Origin: CAWJTV01 sp963845695
GTDB taxonomy: Bacteria; Planctomycetota; Planctomycetia; Isosphaerales; Isosphaeraceae
DNA: 64,000 bases
Direction of reading: 5' to 3'
Assembly (NCBI GenBank): GCA_963845695.1
Contig: CAWJTQ010000010.1
Location: forward strand, 1 to 64,000
The notes under the pieces: model-generated
What the model was told of the DNA's origin: nothing
What the model saw: the letters and a program-made list of their open reading frames with translations, nothing else
Databases searched by the model: none
Made by a program: the position numbers and the translations under genes
Shown here: positions 49,576 to 58,520 of the stretch, piece by piece
Layout: every line of letters begins with the position of its first letter
Position numbering within the stretch: the stretch's first letter is position 1

Positions 49576-50268
49576 TTATTTCGAGGAAGATCCCAGCGAA
49601 CGAACCGACACGTCCTTGAAGGTGACAACGGAGTTCTCATCGTGATTCTGCAAACCGATGTAGCCCGACTCGGGACGAGGTCCGCGGGCGGGATTCCCTT
49701 CGCCGGTCTTCTCGGGACTCTCGGGCTTGAGACCGCTCGAGTCGAATTCCGTGACCTTCACACCGTTGATCGTCGTGATGATGTGGTTGCCTTTCAGAGT
49801 GACCTCCAAGGTGTTCCATTCGCTGGGCTTCGCCGGCTTGGCGGCGGCTTTCGAGAACGTGTAGATCGAACCGGTGCTCCGACCTTCCGGGCCCTGGTCC
49901 ATGATCTGCACTTCGAAACCGTGGTGGACGGCATACCAGGGGTCCTTGGGCCGATCGGCGATCCGCACGTAGATACCGGAGTTGTCGCGCTCACCCGCCG
50001 TCTTGTAGACGACCCGGATGACGCAATCGCCGAGCTTTTCCCGCGAATACCAGAGCAGCCCCATGCCTCCCTCGGTGCGGAGGAGGCCGTCCTCAACCAC
50101 GAACTTGCCTGGCCCGACGTGCTCCCAGCCGTCGAGGGTATGGCCGTCGAACAAAGGCCGCCAATCCGTGGAGGAACCGGAATCGCGCGGCGGCTCGGCG
50201 AGAGACGAGGCGATCGATGCGAACAGGATCACGAGGGAGGCCGATGCGGCTTGACGTAGAATGGTCAT
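49576..50268 (-). CDS. DUF1080 secreted protein (3-keto-disaccharide hydrolase-like)
   Basis: The product is 230 aa. A signal peptide (MTILRQAASASLVILFASIASSLA) precedes one concanavalin-like beta-sandwich: WRPLFDGHTLDGWEHVG, then DNSGIYVRIADRPKDPWYAV, FEVQIMDQ, NTLEVTLKGNHIITTINGVK, and GYIGLQNHDENSVVTFKDV at the end. DUF1080 proteins are widespread in planctomycetes, and some have glycosidase activity on 3-keto sugars. Substrate here is unknown. Confidence 0.88.
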   Translation of the reverse strand: MTILRQAASASLVILFASIASSLAEPPRDSGSSTDWRPLFDGHTLDGWEHVGPGKFVVEDGLLRTEGGMGLLWYSREKLGDCVIRVVYKTAGERDNSGIYVRIADRPKDPWYAVHHGFEVQIMDQGPEGRSTGSIYTFSKAAAKPAKPSEWNTLEVTLKGNHIITTINGVKVTEFDSSGLKPESPEKTGEGNPARGPRPESGYIGLQNHDENSVVTFKDVSVRSLGSSSK

Positions 50269-50312
50269 GATCAGTTCCTGGGGTGGGTCGTGATGGAAAT
50301 CCTGTGCCGAAC

Positions 50313-50588
50313 CTAACGCGCCGGCGCTCGCCGGTCAACTCGACCGAACCCCGTCTCAGCGGTTGGCACTCCGATCGCGGATATCGACTGATCGTTCATC
50401 CGGTGCCCGCTCCGTGAAGCGATCTCGACCCGACACCAGGGGTTTCCCCTGGTGGATGTCCCAAGGTTGAATTGGATATGTTTCAGGAAGTCTCGAACCT
50501 CTTCCATGCTCCGATCCGCGGTGTGAATCGAAAGGAACACGACGTCGCGGTTCTCGTATTGGGCCTCAAGGTGTTGGATTGTCGGCAT
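50313..50588 (-). pseudogene. Redoxin (TlpA-like) fragment
   Basis: MPTIQHLEAQYENRDVVFLS followed by IHTADRSMEEVRDFLKHIQF matches the segment just after the CxxC motif of thioredoxin-like proteins. The catalytic cysteines and the C-terminal half are missing, and the remaining 40 residues are unrelated. Probably a decayed remnant. Confidence 0.55.
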
Positions 50589-50696
50589 CGCAAGAGTTCA
50601 CGGACATTCGCCGCTCGTGGGAAAACCTGGGGTCGGGAGGCGCCTGTCCCCCTTTCTTGGGGGGCTTCTACAAGATCATTCGGACGTGACAGGCTC

Positions 50697-51515
50697 TCAT
50701 GACGGGACGTCGATGGAAGTCTCCGGCGCCGGGTGCGGGAACCGCGCCTCGAACTCGTCCAGGATGGAACGCAGGTGGTCGTTCAGCCGATCGCGGGCCT
50801 GGCTGCGGATCTCATCAGGCATGCCGCCGTAATACGCCTGAGCGATCCCGCCGGTGATACAGCCGAGCGTGTCGGCGTCGCCCCCGAGCGAGACCGCGAG
50901 GCGCACCGCGTTTTCATAGTCGGTCGATTCGAGGAACGCCAGGATGGCCGGCGGCACGGTGCCGCGACAGGAGACGTCGAACTCAAAACCTGGGCGGATG
51001 TCATCGATCCGTGCGTCCAGGCGATAGCCGAACTTCCGTTCGACATAATCGCGGATCTGCTCCTTGCCGCTGCCAGTGCGGGCGAGGAAGACCGCGGCGG
51101 CCGTCGCCTGGGCGCCCTTGATCGCTTCGGGGTGGTCGTGGGTGACCTCGGCGGTCCACTTCGCGCGCAGAAGAACCTCGTCGAGCGAGTCATAGGCATA
51201 GCCGACGGGGCTCACGCGCATGGCCGACCCGTTGCCCCAGCTCTGGTACGGCTCCCGGCTCTCGGACGCCGCCCAGCGACGGAACGTCCCTCCGTAGCCG
51301 GCGCCGGGGTAGCTGCGAGCGTATTCCTTGAACAGGTCAACGAGGTCACCGCCGTGAAGGATACTCTCGGCCACCGCGACCGTGAGCACCGTGTCATCGG
51401 TGAACCGGGCCAGGGGGTGGAAGAGCGGCTTGAACCGGGGCGTCCTCGCCGATTGCCAGGCCACTTTCCCTTCGTAGACCGACCCGATGATGTCGCCCGC
51501 AATCGCGCCCAGCAT
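50697..51515 (-). CDS. ADP-ribosylglycohydrolase family protein
   Basis: The product is 272 aa from ATG 51515 (GGGGG upstream); a longer frame to 51719 is not family-like. It reads MLGAIAGDIIGSVYEG, then FTDDTVLTVAVAESIL (first metal-binding motif), WGNGSAMRVSPVGYAYDSLD, and SLGGDADTLGCITGGIAQAY (second metal-binding motif). These are the dinuclear-metal residues of DraG/ARH-type enzymes, which remove ADP-ribose from proteins or related substrates. No ADP-ribosyltransferase lies nearby. Confidence 0.92.
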   Translation of the reverse strand: MLGAIAGDIIGSVYEGKVAWQSARTPRFKPLFHPLARFTDDTVLTVAVAESILHGGDLVDLFKEYARSYPGAGYGGTFRRWAASESREPYQSWGNGSAMRVSPVGYAYDSLDEVLLRAKWTAEVTHDHPEAIKGAQATAAAVFLARTGSGKEQIRDYVERKFGYRLDARIDDIRPGFEFDVSCRGTVPPAILAFLESTDYENAVRLAVSLGGDADTLGCITGGIAQAYYGGMPDEIRSQARDRLNDHLRSILDEFEARFPHPAPETSIDVPS

Positions 51516-51556
51516 GGCATCGCCCCCTTGGTCACCGGAGATCGTACCACAAATCT

Positions 51557-52302
51557 CTACGTCCAGAGATCCACCGGGATGGGGAACTGGGACAACTCTC
51601 GCCGGGCCAGCCGCCGCTTTCCCGCCGCATAGACGTCGGCCCCGTAATGTTTGCGCCGGTTGGAGAGTCGATCGTCGCGGCGTGACAGTTGAGGAAGACA
51701 TCGCGTTCCCGGCAGCCATTCCGCGCGAGCGGCAACGGCTTCAAGGTCAACAGGTGCCAGGCCCCATCGATCAGGCGGCACTGGAGGGAATCGCTGACCC
51801 GGACGAAGTGAGGGCGATCGTCGGGCTTCGGTGTGGCTCGTCGCGAGCGCACCGGGGCCTTGACGCGTCTGAGAATCCGGGTGCGCGGGCAGACATACCA
51901 GCCTCTCCAGAACCTCTGATGCAGGGGTCGCCCGTAATCCCGGCCACCCTCGCTGCTGCACGGAATCCCATCGATCAGAATGACATGAGTGGCGACGTAG
52001 CCGGCCACATGATCGCGGACGTGATCCTGGACCGCCGAAGCCCGGTCGATGTGGGCACAGATCTCCGAGAACACCTTGTCCCACGGGCGGCCGACCTGCG
52101 CGTCGAGGTAGCGGCGGAGCGGTCCGAGGTGCTCGTTGAGGCTTTTGGTGTTGCGCTGGTGGCGGCGCTTCATCCCCTCGCGATGGGGTAGTCCTTCGTC
52201 GCCCAGCCGCTGGAGCGTGCGGCGGTAGCCCTTGGGCGTGCCTCGGGTTCGCGACCCGAAGCGGGGCCGCTCGACGATCACCTTCGCCATGTCCGACCGC
52301 AT
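51557..52302 (-). CDS. Conserved protein of unknown function (frameshift near 51665)
   Basis: The restored product is about 248 aa. It starts MRSDMAKVIVERPRFGSRTR and contains GRPWDKVFSEICAHIDRASA, then VQDHVRDHVAGYVATHVILI, YGRPLHQRFWRGWYVCPRT, CRLIDGAWHLLTLKPLP and an end in the other frame, RRKHYGADVYAAGKRRLARR followed by ELSQFPIPVDLW. I recognise it as a conserved bacterial hypothetical protein whose role I do not know. Its basic composition suggests nucleic-acid contact. ATG 52302 has GAGG 8 nt upstream. Confidence 0.6.
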
Positions 52303-52697
52303 CGCATCCCTCGTGACGAACAGGGCCAATCTCCGAATCACCTCCAGCCCTGTTGCGTCGGACACCCGAGAGCGACGTCAGGTTCGCAACCGTTCCCATC
52401 CGAGCCCGATCCTCGTCCGGAAAGTCCCAACCGACTCCCGACCAATTGACTAGGGTCGGGCGGTATCTTGCAATTGTCATTGAGAACCAGAGCCGATGTC
52501 GTTCCCGCGTCCTCGGGAGTGAACAGATGGGCAGAAATGGGGCGCAGACCCACGTCCGTCGCGATTGAAAAACCAACTGCGTTCCCGTTTCTCGTCCCAA
52601 CACAACGACCCACACGAACCCTGGCGAGCCGACCATCGGTCTGTTATCATCAACAGGCGGGATGAGGCGGTCCCGACAGTGTCGCATCGAGGCCTTC
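52303..52697. other. Divergent intergenic region
   Basis: It separates the unknown gene (minus) and the kinase fusion (plus). No gene or strong promoter pair is evident. An AT-richer stretch at 52465-52490 is the only likely control site. Confidence 0.45.
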
Positions 52698-55600
52698 ATG
52701 GATAGCTCAGCGGAACTGGACGAGACCATGGCGGCCGGAGACTGCAAGGGTGTCTCCGTTGGTGAGGTGGGGCGGATTCGCGAATCCCTCGTTGGGCGGA
52801 CGATCACGGCCGGATCCGACGAGCCCGTCTCCGCGGTGGAGTGGAGAGACGGGGTTCCGTCGCACGTGGGTCGGTACCGCGTCCGGTCCCTCTTGGGCGA
52901 AGGGGGATTCGGCAGGGTCTACCTGGTCGATGACGAGCAGTTGGAGCGCCAGGTCGCGGTCAAGGTGCCGCATTCCAAGCTGGTTCCCGGCCCGGAGGCC
53001 GCCGAATCCTACATCGCCGAAGCGTGCGCCGCGGCGCGCCTCGACCACCCGAACATCGTGCCGGTCTACGACGTCGGGAGCGGTCCCGACTACCCATGCT
53101 TCATCGTTTCGAAGTTCATCGATGGCCGGACCTTGGCCCAGCAGGTCAAGGTGCAATGGCCGTCCGTCGCCGAGGCGGCGCGGCTGGTGTTGACGGTCGC
53201 CGAGGCCTTGCACCACGCCCACCAGCGGGGCGTGGTCCACCGCGATATCAAGCCCGGCAACATCCTCCTCGATACCGACGGCCGCCCCCATGTGGCCGAC
53301 TTCGGTCTGGCCCTGCGCGAGACCAGCTCCGACACCGCCCCTAGCTACGCCGGGACGCCGGCCTACACGAGTCCCGAACAAGCGCGCGGGGAGGGGCACC
53401 GGGTCGATGGGCGTTCCGACATCTTCAGCCTGGGCGTCGTCCTGTACGAACTGCTGACCCGGAAGCGGCCCTTCCATGCCTCGTCCGTGGCGGAGACCCT
53501 GCGGCTGGTCGCAGAGGCGGAGGCCCTCCCGCCGCGGCAGGTCGACGCCAATATTGCTCGCGATCTGGAGCGCATCTGCCTGAAGGCTCTCGCCCGACGG
53601 GCCTCCGAACGGTACAGCACGGCCCATGAGCTGGCGGACGACCTGGAACACTTCCTCGCCTCCGGCGGTGTCCAGGGTCCGGAGGTGGCGCCGTCCCGGA
53701 TGAGGGGATCGCCAGGTACGGCGAGCCACCGCCATCCCCCGGCGAGCACGCACAGCGGCTGGTCCTCGCAGAGTCTGGCCGTGACGGTCGTCCCGCGCGG
53801 GCTGCGATCCTTCGACGCCCACGACGCAGACTTCTTCTTGAGCCTCTTGCCCGGCCCGCGCGATCGGGAGGGTCTGCCCGAGAGCCTTCGATTCTGGAAG
53901 ACCGGGGTCGAGCACACCGACTCCGGGGAGACGTTCCCCGTGGGGCTGATCTACGGGCCGTCGGGCTGTGGCAAGTCGTCGCTAGTCAAGGCCGGTCTCG
54001 TGCCCCTGCTGGCCGATCATGTCAAGGCCGTTTACGTCGAGGCCACGGCGGACCGGACGGAGGCCCGGCTGATGTCAGCGCTGGCGAAGCACTGTCCGGA
54101 CCTGTCACCGGCCGAGGGACTGCCCGGTGCCCTGGCCAGCCTGCGCCGCGGCCAGTCCCTGCCGTCGGGCCAGAAGGTCCTCATCGTGCTGGACCAGTTC
54201 GAGCAGTGGCTGCACGCGCGTCGAGAGATGCCTGAGGGCGAGCTGGTCGAGGCGCTGCGGCAATGTGATGGGGGACGGGTCCAGTGCCTGGTCCTGGTCC
54301 GGGACGATTTCTGGATGGCGGCAACCCGGTTCATGGGGGAGCTGGAGGTCCCCCTGGTCGAGGGGCGCAACGCCGCGGCCGTGGACCTGTTCCCGGTGCG
54401 CCACGCCGAGAAGGTGCTCGCCGCCTTCGGGCGGGCCTTTGGCGCCCTGCCCGATGTCCCGGGGAACCTGGGTCGCGAGCATCGGCATTTCGTGGAGCAG
54501 GCGGTCTCGGGCCTGGCCCAGGAAGGGAAGGTGATCTGCGTCCGGCTCGCGCTCTTCGCCCAGATGATGAAGAACCGGCCCTGGACACCGGCATCGCTGC
54601 GCGGGATGGGAGGCACTCTGGGGGTGGGTGCCACCTTCCTGGAGGAGACATTCAGCGCCGCCGGTGCGCCTCTCGAGCACCGCTACCACCAGAAGCCCGC
54701 GCGGGCGATCCTGAAAGCCCTGCTGCCCAACGCCGGGACCGACATCAAGGGGCACATGCGCTCCGAGGCGGATCTGTTGTGGCTCTCGGGCTACTCGGAC
54801 CGACCAAGGGACTTCGAGGTCCTGCTTCACATCCTGGACGGCGACTTGCGCCTGATCACGCCGACTGACCCGGAAGGGATGACGAGTGGCGAGCGGCGGG
54901 TGTCGGGAGACAACACCGGGCCTGTCCCGAAGTTCGATGGGGGAGCTGGATATCCCGATACCCGCCACTCGCCACCCGTCACCCGTTACTACCAGCTCAC
55001 GCACGACTACCTGGTACCGTCGTTGCGGGACTGGCTGACCCGGAAGCTGCGGGAGACCCGTCGCGGTCGGGCCGAGCTGTGCCTGGCCGAGCGAACTACC
55101 CTCTGGAGCAGCCGGCCTGAGAACCGGTTCCTGCCTGCCTGGTGGGAGTGGATGGCCCTCCGACTGCTCACGCGCCCTCGGGACTGGACGACATCGCAGC
55201 GGACCATGATGCGCCGGGCCGCCCGCCACCACGCGGCGAGGGGCCTGGTGCTGTCGGCCGGCCTGGCGCTCCTGCTCGTGATCGCCCGAGAGTGTTACGG
55301 CCGACAGCGGGCCCAGAGTTTGCGGGATCGCCTGCTCGAGGCCGCGACCGAGGACGTACCGGAAATCGTGCGCGAAATGGACCCTTACCGGCGCTGGCTC
55401 GACGGACCGTTGCGCAACGCTTTCAGCGACGCTGAAGCGCGCCAGGACCCGCGTCGACAATTGCACGCCAGCCTGGCCCTGCTGCCGGTGGCGCGGGAAC
55501 AGGTGGGTTACCTCCGCGAGAGGCTGCTGACCGCCGGCCCGCAGGAGATGTTGGTCATCCGCCGGTCCTTGCAGCCGCACGCGGCGGAAGTCAGTCCGCG

Positions 55601-57140
55601 GCTCTGGGACGTTCTGGGGAACCGCAAGAATCTGCCGGCCGAGCGTCTGCGGGCGGCTTGCGCGCTGGCGGCGTACGCCCCGAACGACGCACGGTGGCAG
55701 GAAGTCGGCAGTGACGTTGCGTCGCGGCTGGTGGCGGAGGACGGACTGGCGCTCGCGCACTGGGCCGAGGCCCTGCGGCCCTTGCGCCGACACCTGCTAC
55801 CTCCCCTGGCCGCCCTCCTCATGGAGGAGGGGCTCGACGCGGCCAGCCGGCGCACGATCACCGGTCTCTTCGGCGACTACGCCGAGGGTCTGCCGGAAGC
55901 CTTGACCTCCCTGGAAAAGGAGGCGGCCGGGGAGATCGAGCCGGCGGACGACCTGGACGACCGTCGGGCACAGCAGCGACGGCAGGCCAACGCCGCGGTC
56001 GTCCTCGCGGCCCTGGGGCGCTGGCAACGCACGCTCCCCTGGCTCCGGCACGCTCCCGATCCGTCGGTGCGCAGCTACCTGATCGACCGCCTGGGGCGGG
56101 GCGGGGCCGCGGCCGCGGAGCTGGAAGCCCTGCTCACGGGAGACGGCGATGTCTCGGTCCGCCGGGCAGCCCTGCTGGCGCTCGGGGAGTTCGACGAGGA
56201 CCGACTCCCGCTCTCGGAACGGGAGCGGTTAGCCGCCCGGCTCGTCGCTCTCTACGGGGACGACCCCGACCCGGGAGTCCACGGGGCCGCCGGCTGGCTG
56301 CTGCGCCATTGGGGACAACCCGGGCGCCTGATAGAGATGGACCGCGCCGCGGCCGGAGCGAGGACCGAAGGTTCTCGACGCTGGTCCGTCAACACCCAGG
56401 GCCAGACGCTGGTCCTCATGCCGCCGGGTCGATTTCAGCGAGGACTGGGAGATCACCGAACCCAGATCCGGATCGATCATGGCTTCGCCATCGCGGCGCG
56501 GGAAGTGACCGTGGCCGAATTCCGTCGCTTCCGCAAGGTACGCGCCACTCCCGATCCCTTCGCCCGGACCGACGACTGCCCCGTTCACGACGTCTCGTGG
56601 TACGACGCGGCGGCCTACTGCAACTGGCTGAGCGAGCAGGACGGCATTCCGAAGGACCAGTGGGTTTACCTGCCCAACGAGCAGGGGCAGTATGCGCAAG
56701 GGATGAAGGTGGTTGCGGATTTCTGGACCCGGTCCGGGTATCGTCTGCCGACGACGGACGAGTGGGAGTACGCCTGCCGCGCCGGCAGCGTGACGCGCTG
56801 GTCGCTCGGAGAAGCCGAAGACTTGCTGAGTCAGTACGCCTGGTGTATCAGCAACGCGTGGAGCCGGCTGCACCCGGTCGGCACCCTACGGCCCAACGAC
56901 CTGGGACTCTTCGACATGCACGGCAACGCGTGGGAATGGTGCCAGGACCGGCTAGACCGCGTGGCCGATGGTGGGCCGGCCGCGTCGGCCGGTGTCGTCA
57001 ACGACACCAACTCACGGGTCTTTCGGGGTGGGGCGTTCGGGCACGGCCCGCTGACCATCCAATCCGCAGAAGGCAACCATATGCCTCCGTGGGATCGGGG
57101 CGGCGACGTGGGCTTTCGGCCGGTTCGAACCATCCCCTGA
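52698..57140 (+). CDS. Fusion of Ser/Thr kinase, STAND-type NTPase, membrane segment, helical repeats and FGE-sulfatase domain
   Basis: The product is 1480 aa. Kinase domain about 60-330: glycine loop LGEGGFGRVYLV, Lys89, HRD at 181-183, DFG at 201-203, then SPEQARGE and SDIFSLGVVLYELLT. NTPase about 375-800: Walker A GPSGCGKSS at 420-428 and Walker B VLIVLDQFEQW near 493-503, with the RYYQLTHDYLVPSLRDWL tail of this NTPase class. One membrane segment lies near 850 (GLVLSAGLALLLVIA). HEAT-like helices lie about 880-1230. The formylglycine-generating-enzyme-like domain is 1237-1480 (TLVLMPPGRFQRG, SWYDAAAYCNWLS, YRLPTTDEWEYACRAG, HGNAWEWCQDR). All kinase catalytic residues are present. ATG 52698 with GAGG is preferred to 52662. 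Confidence 0.88.
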   Translation: MDSSAELDETMAAGDCKGVSVGEVGRIRESLVGRTITAGSDEPVSAVEWRDGVPSHVGRYRVRSLLGEGGFGRVYLVDDEQLERQVAVKVPHSKLVPGPEAAESYIAEACAAARLDHPNIVPVYDVGSGPDYPCFIVSKFIDGRTLAQQVKVQWPSVAEAARLVLTVAEALHHAHQRGVVHRDIKPGNILLDTDGRPHVADFGLALRETSSDTAPSYAGTPAYTSPEQARGEGHRVDGRSDIFSLGVVLYELLTRKRPFHASSVAETLRLVAEAEALPPRQVDANIARDLERICLKALARRASERYSTAHELADDLEHFLASGGVQGPEVAPSRMRGSPGTASHRHPPASTHSGWSSQSLAVTVVPRGLRSFDAHDADFFLSLLPGPRDREGLPESLRFWKTGVEHTDSGETFPVGLIYGPSGCGKSSLVKAGLVPLLADHVKAVYVEATADRTEARLMSALAKHCPDLSPAEGLPGALASLRRGQSLPSGQKVLIVLDQFEQWLHARREMPEGELVEALRQCDGGRVQCLVLVRDDFWMAATRFMGELEVPLVEGRNAAAVDLFPVRHAEKVLAAFGRAFGALPDVPGNLGREHRHFVEQAVSGLAQEGKVICVRLALFAQMMKNRPWTPASLRGMGGTLGVGATFLEETFSAAGAPLEHRYHQKPARAILKALLPNAGTDIKGHMRSEADLLWLSGYSDRPRDFEVLLHILDGDLRLITPTDPEGMTSGERRVSGDNTGPVPKFDGGAGYPDTRHSPPVTRYYQLTHDYLVPSLRDWLTRKLRETRRGRAELCLAERTTLWSSRPENRFLPAWWEWMALRLLTRPRDWTTSQRTMMRRAARHHAARGLVLSAGLALLLVIARECYGRQRAQSLRDRLLEAATEDVPEIVREMDPYRRWLDGPLRNAFSDAEARQDPRRQLHASLALLPVAREQVGYLRERLLTAGPQEMLVIRRSLQPHAAEVSPRLWDVLGNRKNLPAERLRAACALAAYAPNDARWQEVGSDVASRLVAEDGLALAHWAEALRPLRRHLLPPLAALLMEEGLDAASRRTITGLFGDYAEGLPEALTSLEKEAAGEIEPADDLDDRRAQQRRQANAAVVLAALGRWQRTLPWLRHAPDPSVRSYLIDRLGRGGAAAAELEALLTGDGDVSVRRAALLALGEFDEDRLPLSERERLAARLVALYGDDPDPGVHGAAGWLLRHWGQPGRLIEMDRAAAGARTEGSRRWSVNTQGQTLVLMPPGRFQRGLGDHRTQIRIDHGFAIAAREVTVAEFRRFRKVRATPDPFARTDDCPVHDVSWYDAAAYCNWLSEQDGIPKDQWVYLPNEQGQYAQGMKVVADFWTRSGYRLPTTDEWEYACRAGSVTRWSLGEAEDLLSQYAWCISNAWSRLHPVGTLRPNDLGLFDMHGNAWEWCQDRLDRVADGGPAASAGVVNDTNSRVFRGGAFGHGPLTIQSAEGNHMPPWDRGGDVGFRPVRTIP
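54876..54984. repeat. Palindromic element inserted in frame in the kinase fusion gene
   Basis: The left arm 54876-54908 and right arm 54953-54984 are complementary over about 32 bases, with three mismatches and one gap (core GTGGCGAGCGGCGGGTGTC). They flank a 44-bp loop. It encodes about 36 residues (727-762), including GERRVSGDNTGPVPKFDGGA, within the NTPase just before RYYQLTHDYLV, where a shorter loop is expected. Confidence 0.8.
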
Positions 57141-57185
57141 GCGTTCAAGGCGCGGCGCCGCGCCGCCCCGTGGCCAGAGGATTTC

Positions 57186-57222
57186 GGTGGGCCTCACGCC
57201 GCGATGCGGCGTTCGACCCACC
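57186..57222. repeat. Imperfect palindrome between convergent genes
   Basis: GGTGGG-N4-ACGCCGC and GCGGCGT-N4-CCCACC are arranged as a hairpin around GAT. It may serve as a bidirectional terminator, but no T-run follows. Confidence 0.6.
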
Positions 57223-57247
57223 CTACCGGGGCTTCTCGCACACGCTT

Positions 57248-58486
57248 TCAAGCCCTGGGCTCCAGCTCCTTCACGTGGTCCCACTTCGCGCCCAGCACGG
57301 CCTTGCTGTCGCAGCCCAGCCATCCGTCGAGCAGGGTCGCATAGACGCGGCGGAAGTCGGTGTGGAACTTCAGGTCGTCGGCGTCGAGGTCCGCCAAGCT
57401 GGGGTGCTTGCCGACGACGCCACCCTGGACCGACGGCCCGGCCACGAACAAGCACGAGCCTGCGCCGTGGTCGGTGCCTCGACTGCTGTTCTCCTGGACG
57501 CGGCGGCCGAACTCCGAGAAGGTCATCAACCGCACCCGACTGTGGTGGCCGGTGGTCTTCAGCGTCTGGAAGAAACCGGCGACCGAGTTGGCCAGGTCGG
57601 CCAGCAGGGCGCTGTGCGCGGGGCCCTGATTGGCGTGGGTGTCGAAGCCCTCGAGGCTGACATAAAAGATGCGCGTGCCGAAGCCCTTGTCGATCAGGCC
57701 CGCAATGAGTTGCAGCTTCTGCGAGAGGCCGCCGCCCTGCCGCAGCACGGCGTTCGGCCCTTCCAGCACCTCGCGCAGGGTCTCCACCGCCGTGAGGGTC
57801 TGGATCTGCCGCCGCTGCACGAACGACGCCAGGTCGTCCTCCCGCGTCGGCCCCGCCGGCGCCGCCAGTTCCTCCAACAGCCTGCGGCGGGCCTTCTGCT
57901 GAACGACATTGCCGCCGCCCAGCTCGAGGCGGAACGAGTTCTGGTCGTTGACGGTGATCGCCCCGCCGCCCGGTGCACCGGCCAGGGCCAGCGGCAACTG
58001 GCCGGTACCGAAGTGCAGGATCGGCACTCCGCCCGATCGGTTTTCGCTCTCCGCCGCGGCGCGGCCTAGCCAGCCGGTACGAGATCCTTTGGGATCGGCC
58101 GACTGCCAGATGTCCATGGCCTCGAAGTGCGAGCGCTCGGGATTGGGATAACCGACACCCTGCACGACCGCCAGTTCCCCATGCTCCCACATCGGCCGGA
58201 AGCCCTGCATTCCGGAATTCAAGCCGACGTGGTCGTCCAGGCGGATGACCACGTCCTTCGTCTGGCGGAGGGTGGGCCGGGCCTTGTGGTACAGGTCGTC
58301 GGCGTAGGGAATGACGGTGTTGAGGCCGTCGTTGCCGCCGGTCATCTCGAGCACGACGAGGATGGTGTCCTTGCCCGGCGCGGCCGCCTGGGCGGTCCGG
58401 GACACGAACTGGGGGACCATCGAACTCAAGGCCACCAGCGACGAGCCCTTCAAGGTATGAGTCAGAAACTGCCGACGGCTAAACAT
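57248..58486 (-). CDS. DUF1501 family exported protein
   Basis: The product is 412 aa. The start at 58486 yields MFSRRQFLTHTLKGSSLVAL, a Tat-type leader (RRQFL). DUF1501 motifs: LEMTGGNDGLNTVIPYADD, then RPTLRQTKDVVIRLDDHVGL, MQGFRPMWEHGELAVVQGVG, then GFDTHANQGPAHSALLADL and FSEFGRRVQENSSRGTDHGA near the end. The fold is sulfatase/alkaline-phosphatase-like. In planctomycetes it is almost always paired with a DUF1800 gene, which here lies 34 bp upstream. Last gene of the four-gene operon. Confidence 0.9.
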   Translation of the reverse strand: MFSRRQFLTHTLKGSSLVALSSMVPQFVSRTAQAAAPGKDTILVVLEMTGGNDGLNTVIPYADDLYHKARPTLRQTKDVVIRLDDHVGLNSGMQGFRPMWEHGELAVVQGVGYPNPERSHFEAMDIWQSADPKGSRTGWLGRAAAESENRSGGVPILHFGTGQLPLALAGAPGGGAITVNDQNSFRLELGGGNVVQQKARRRLLEELAAPAGPTREDDLASFVQRRQIQTLTAVETLREVLEGPNAVLRQGGGLSQKLQLIAGLIDKGFGTRIFYVSLEGFDTHANQGPAHSALLADLANSVAGFFQTLKTTGHHSRVRLMTFSEFGRRVQENSSRGTDHGAGSCLFVAGPSVQGGVVGKHPSLADLDADDLKFHTDFRRVYATLLDGWLGCDSKAVLGAKWDHVKELEPRA

Positions 58487-58520
58487 GGTGGGTACTCCGC
58501 GATCGAAAAATGAGCAACGA

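Noticed and set aside
52465..52490. Fur-box-like AATTGTCATTGAGAA
   Set aside because: Match to the iron-regulator consensus is partial and no iron gene is nearby.
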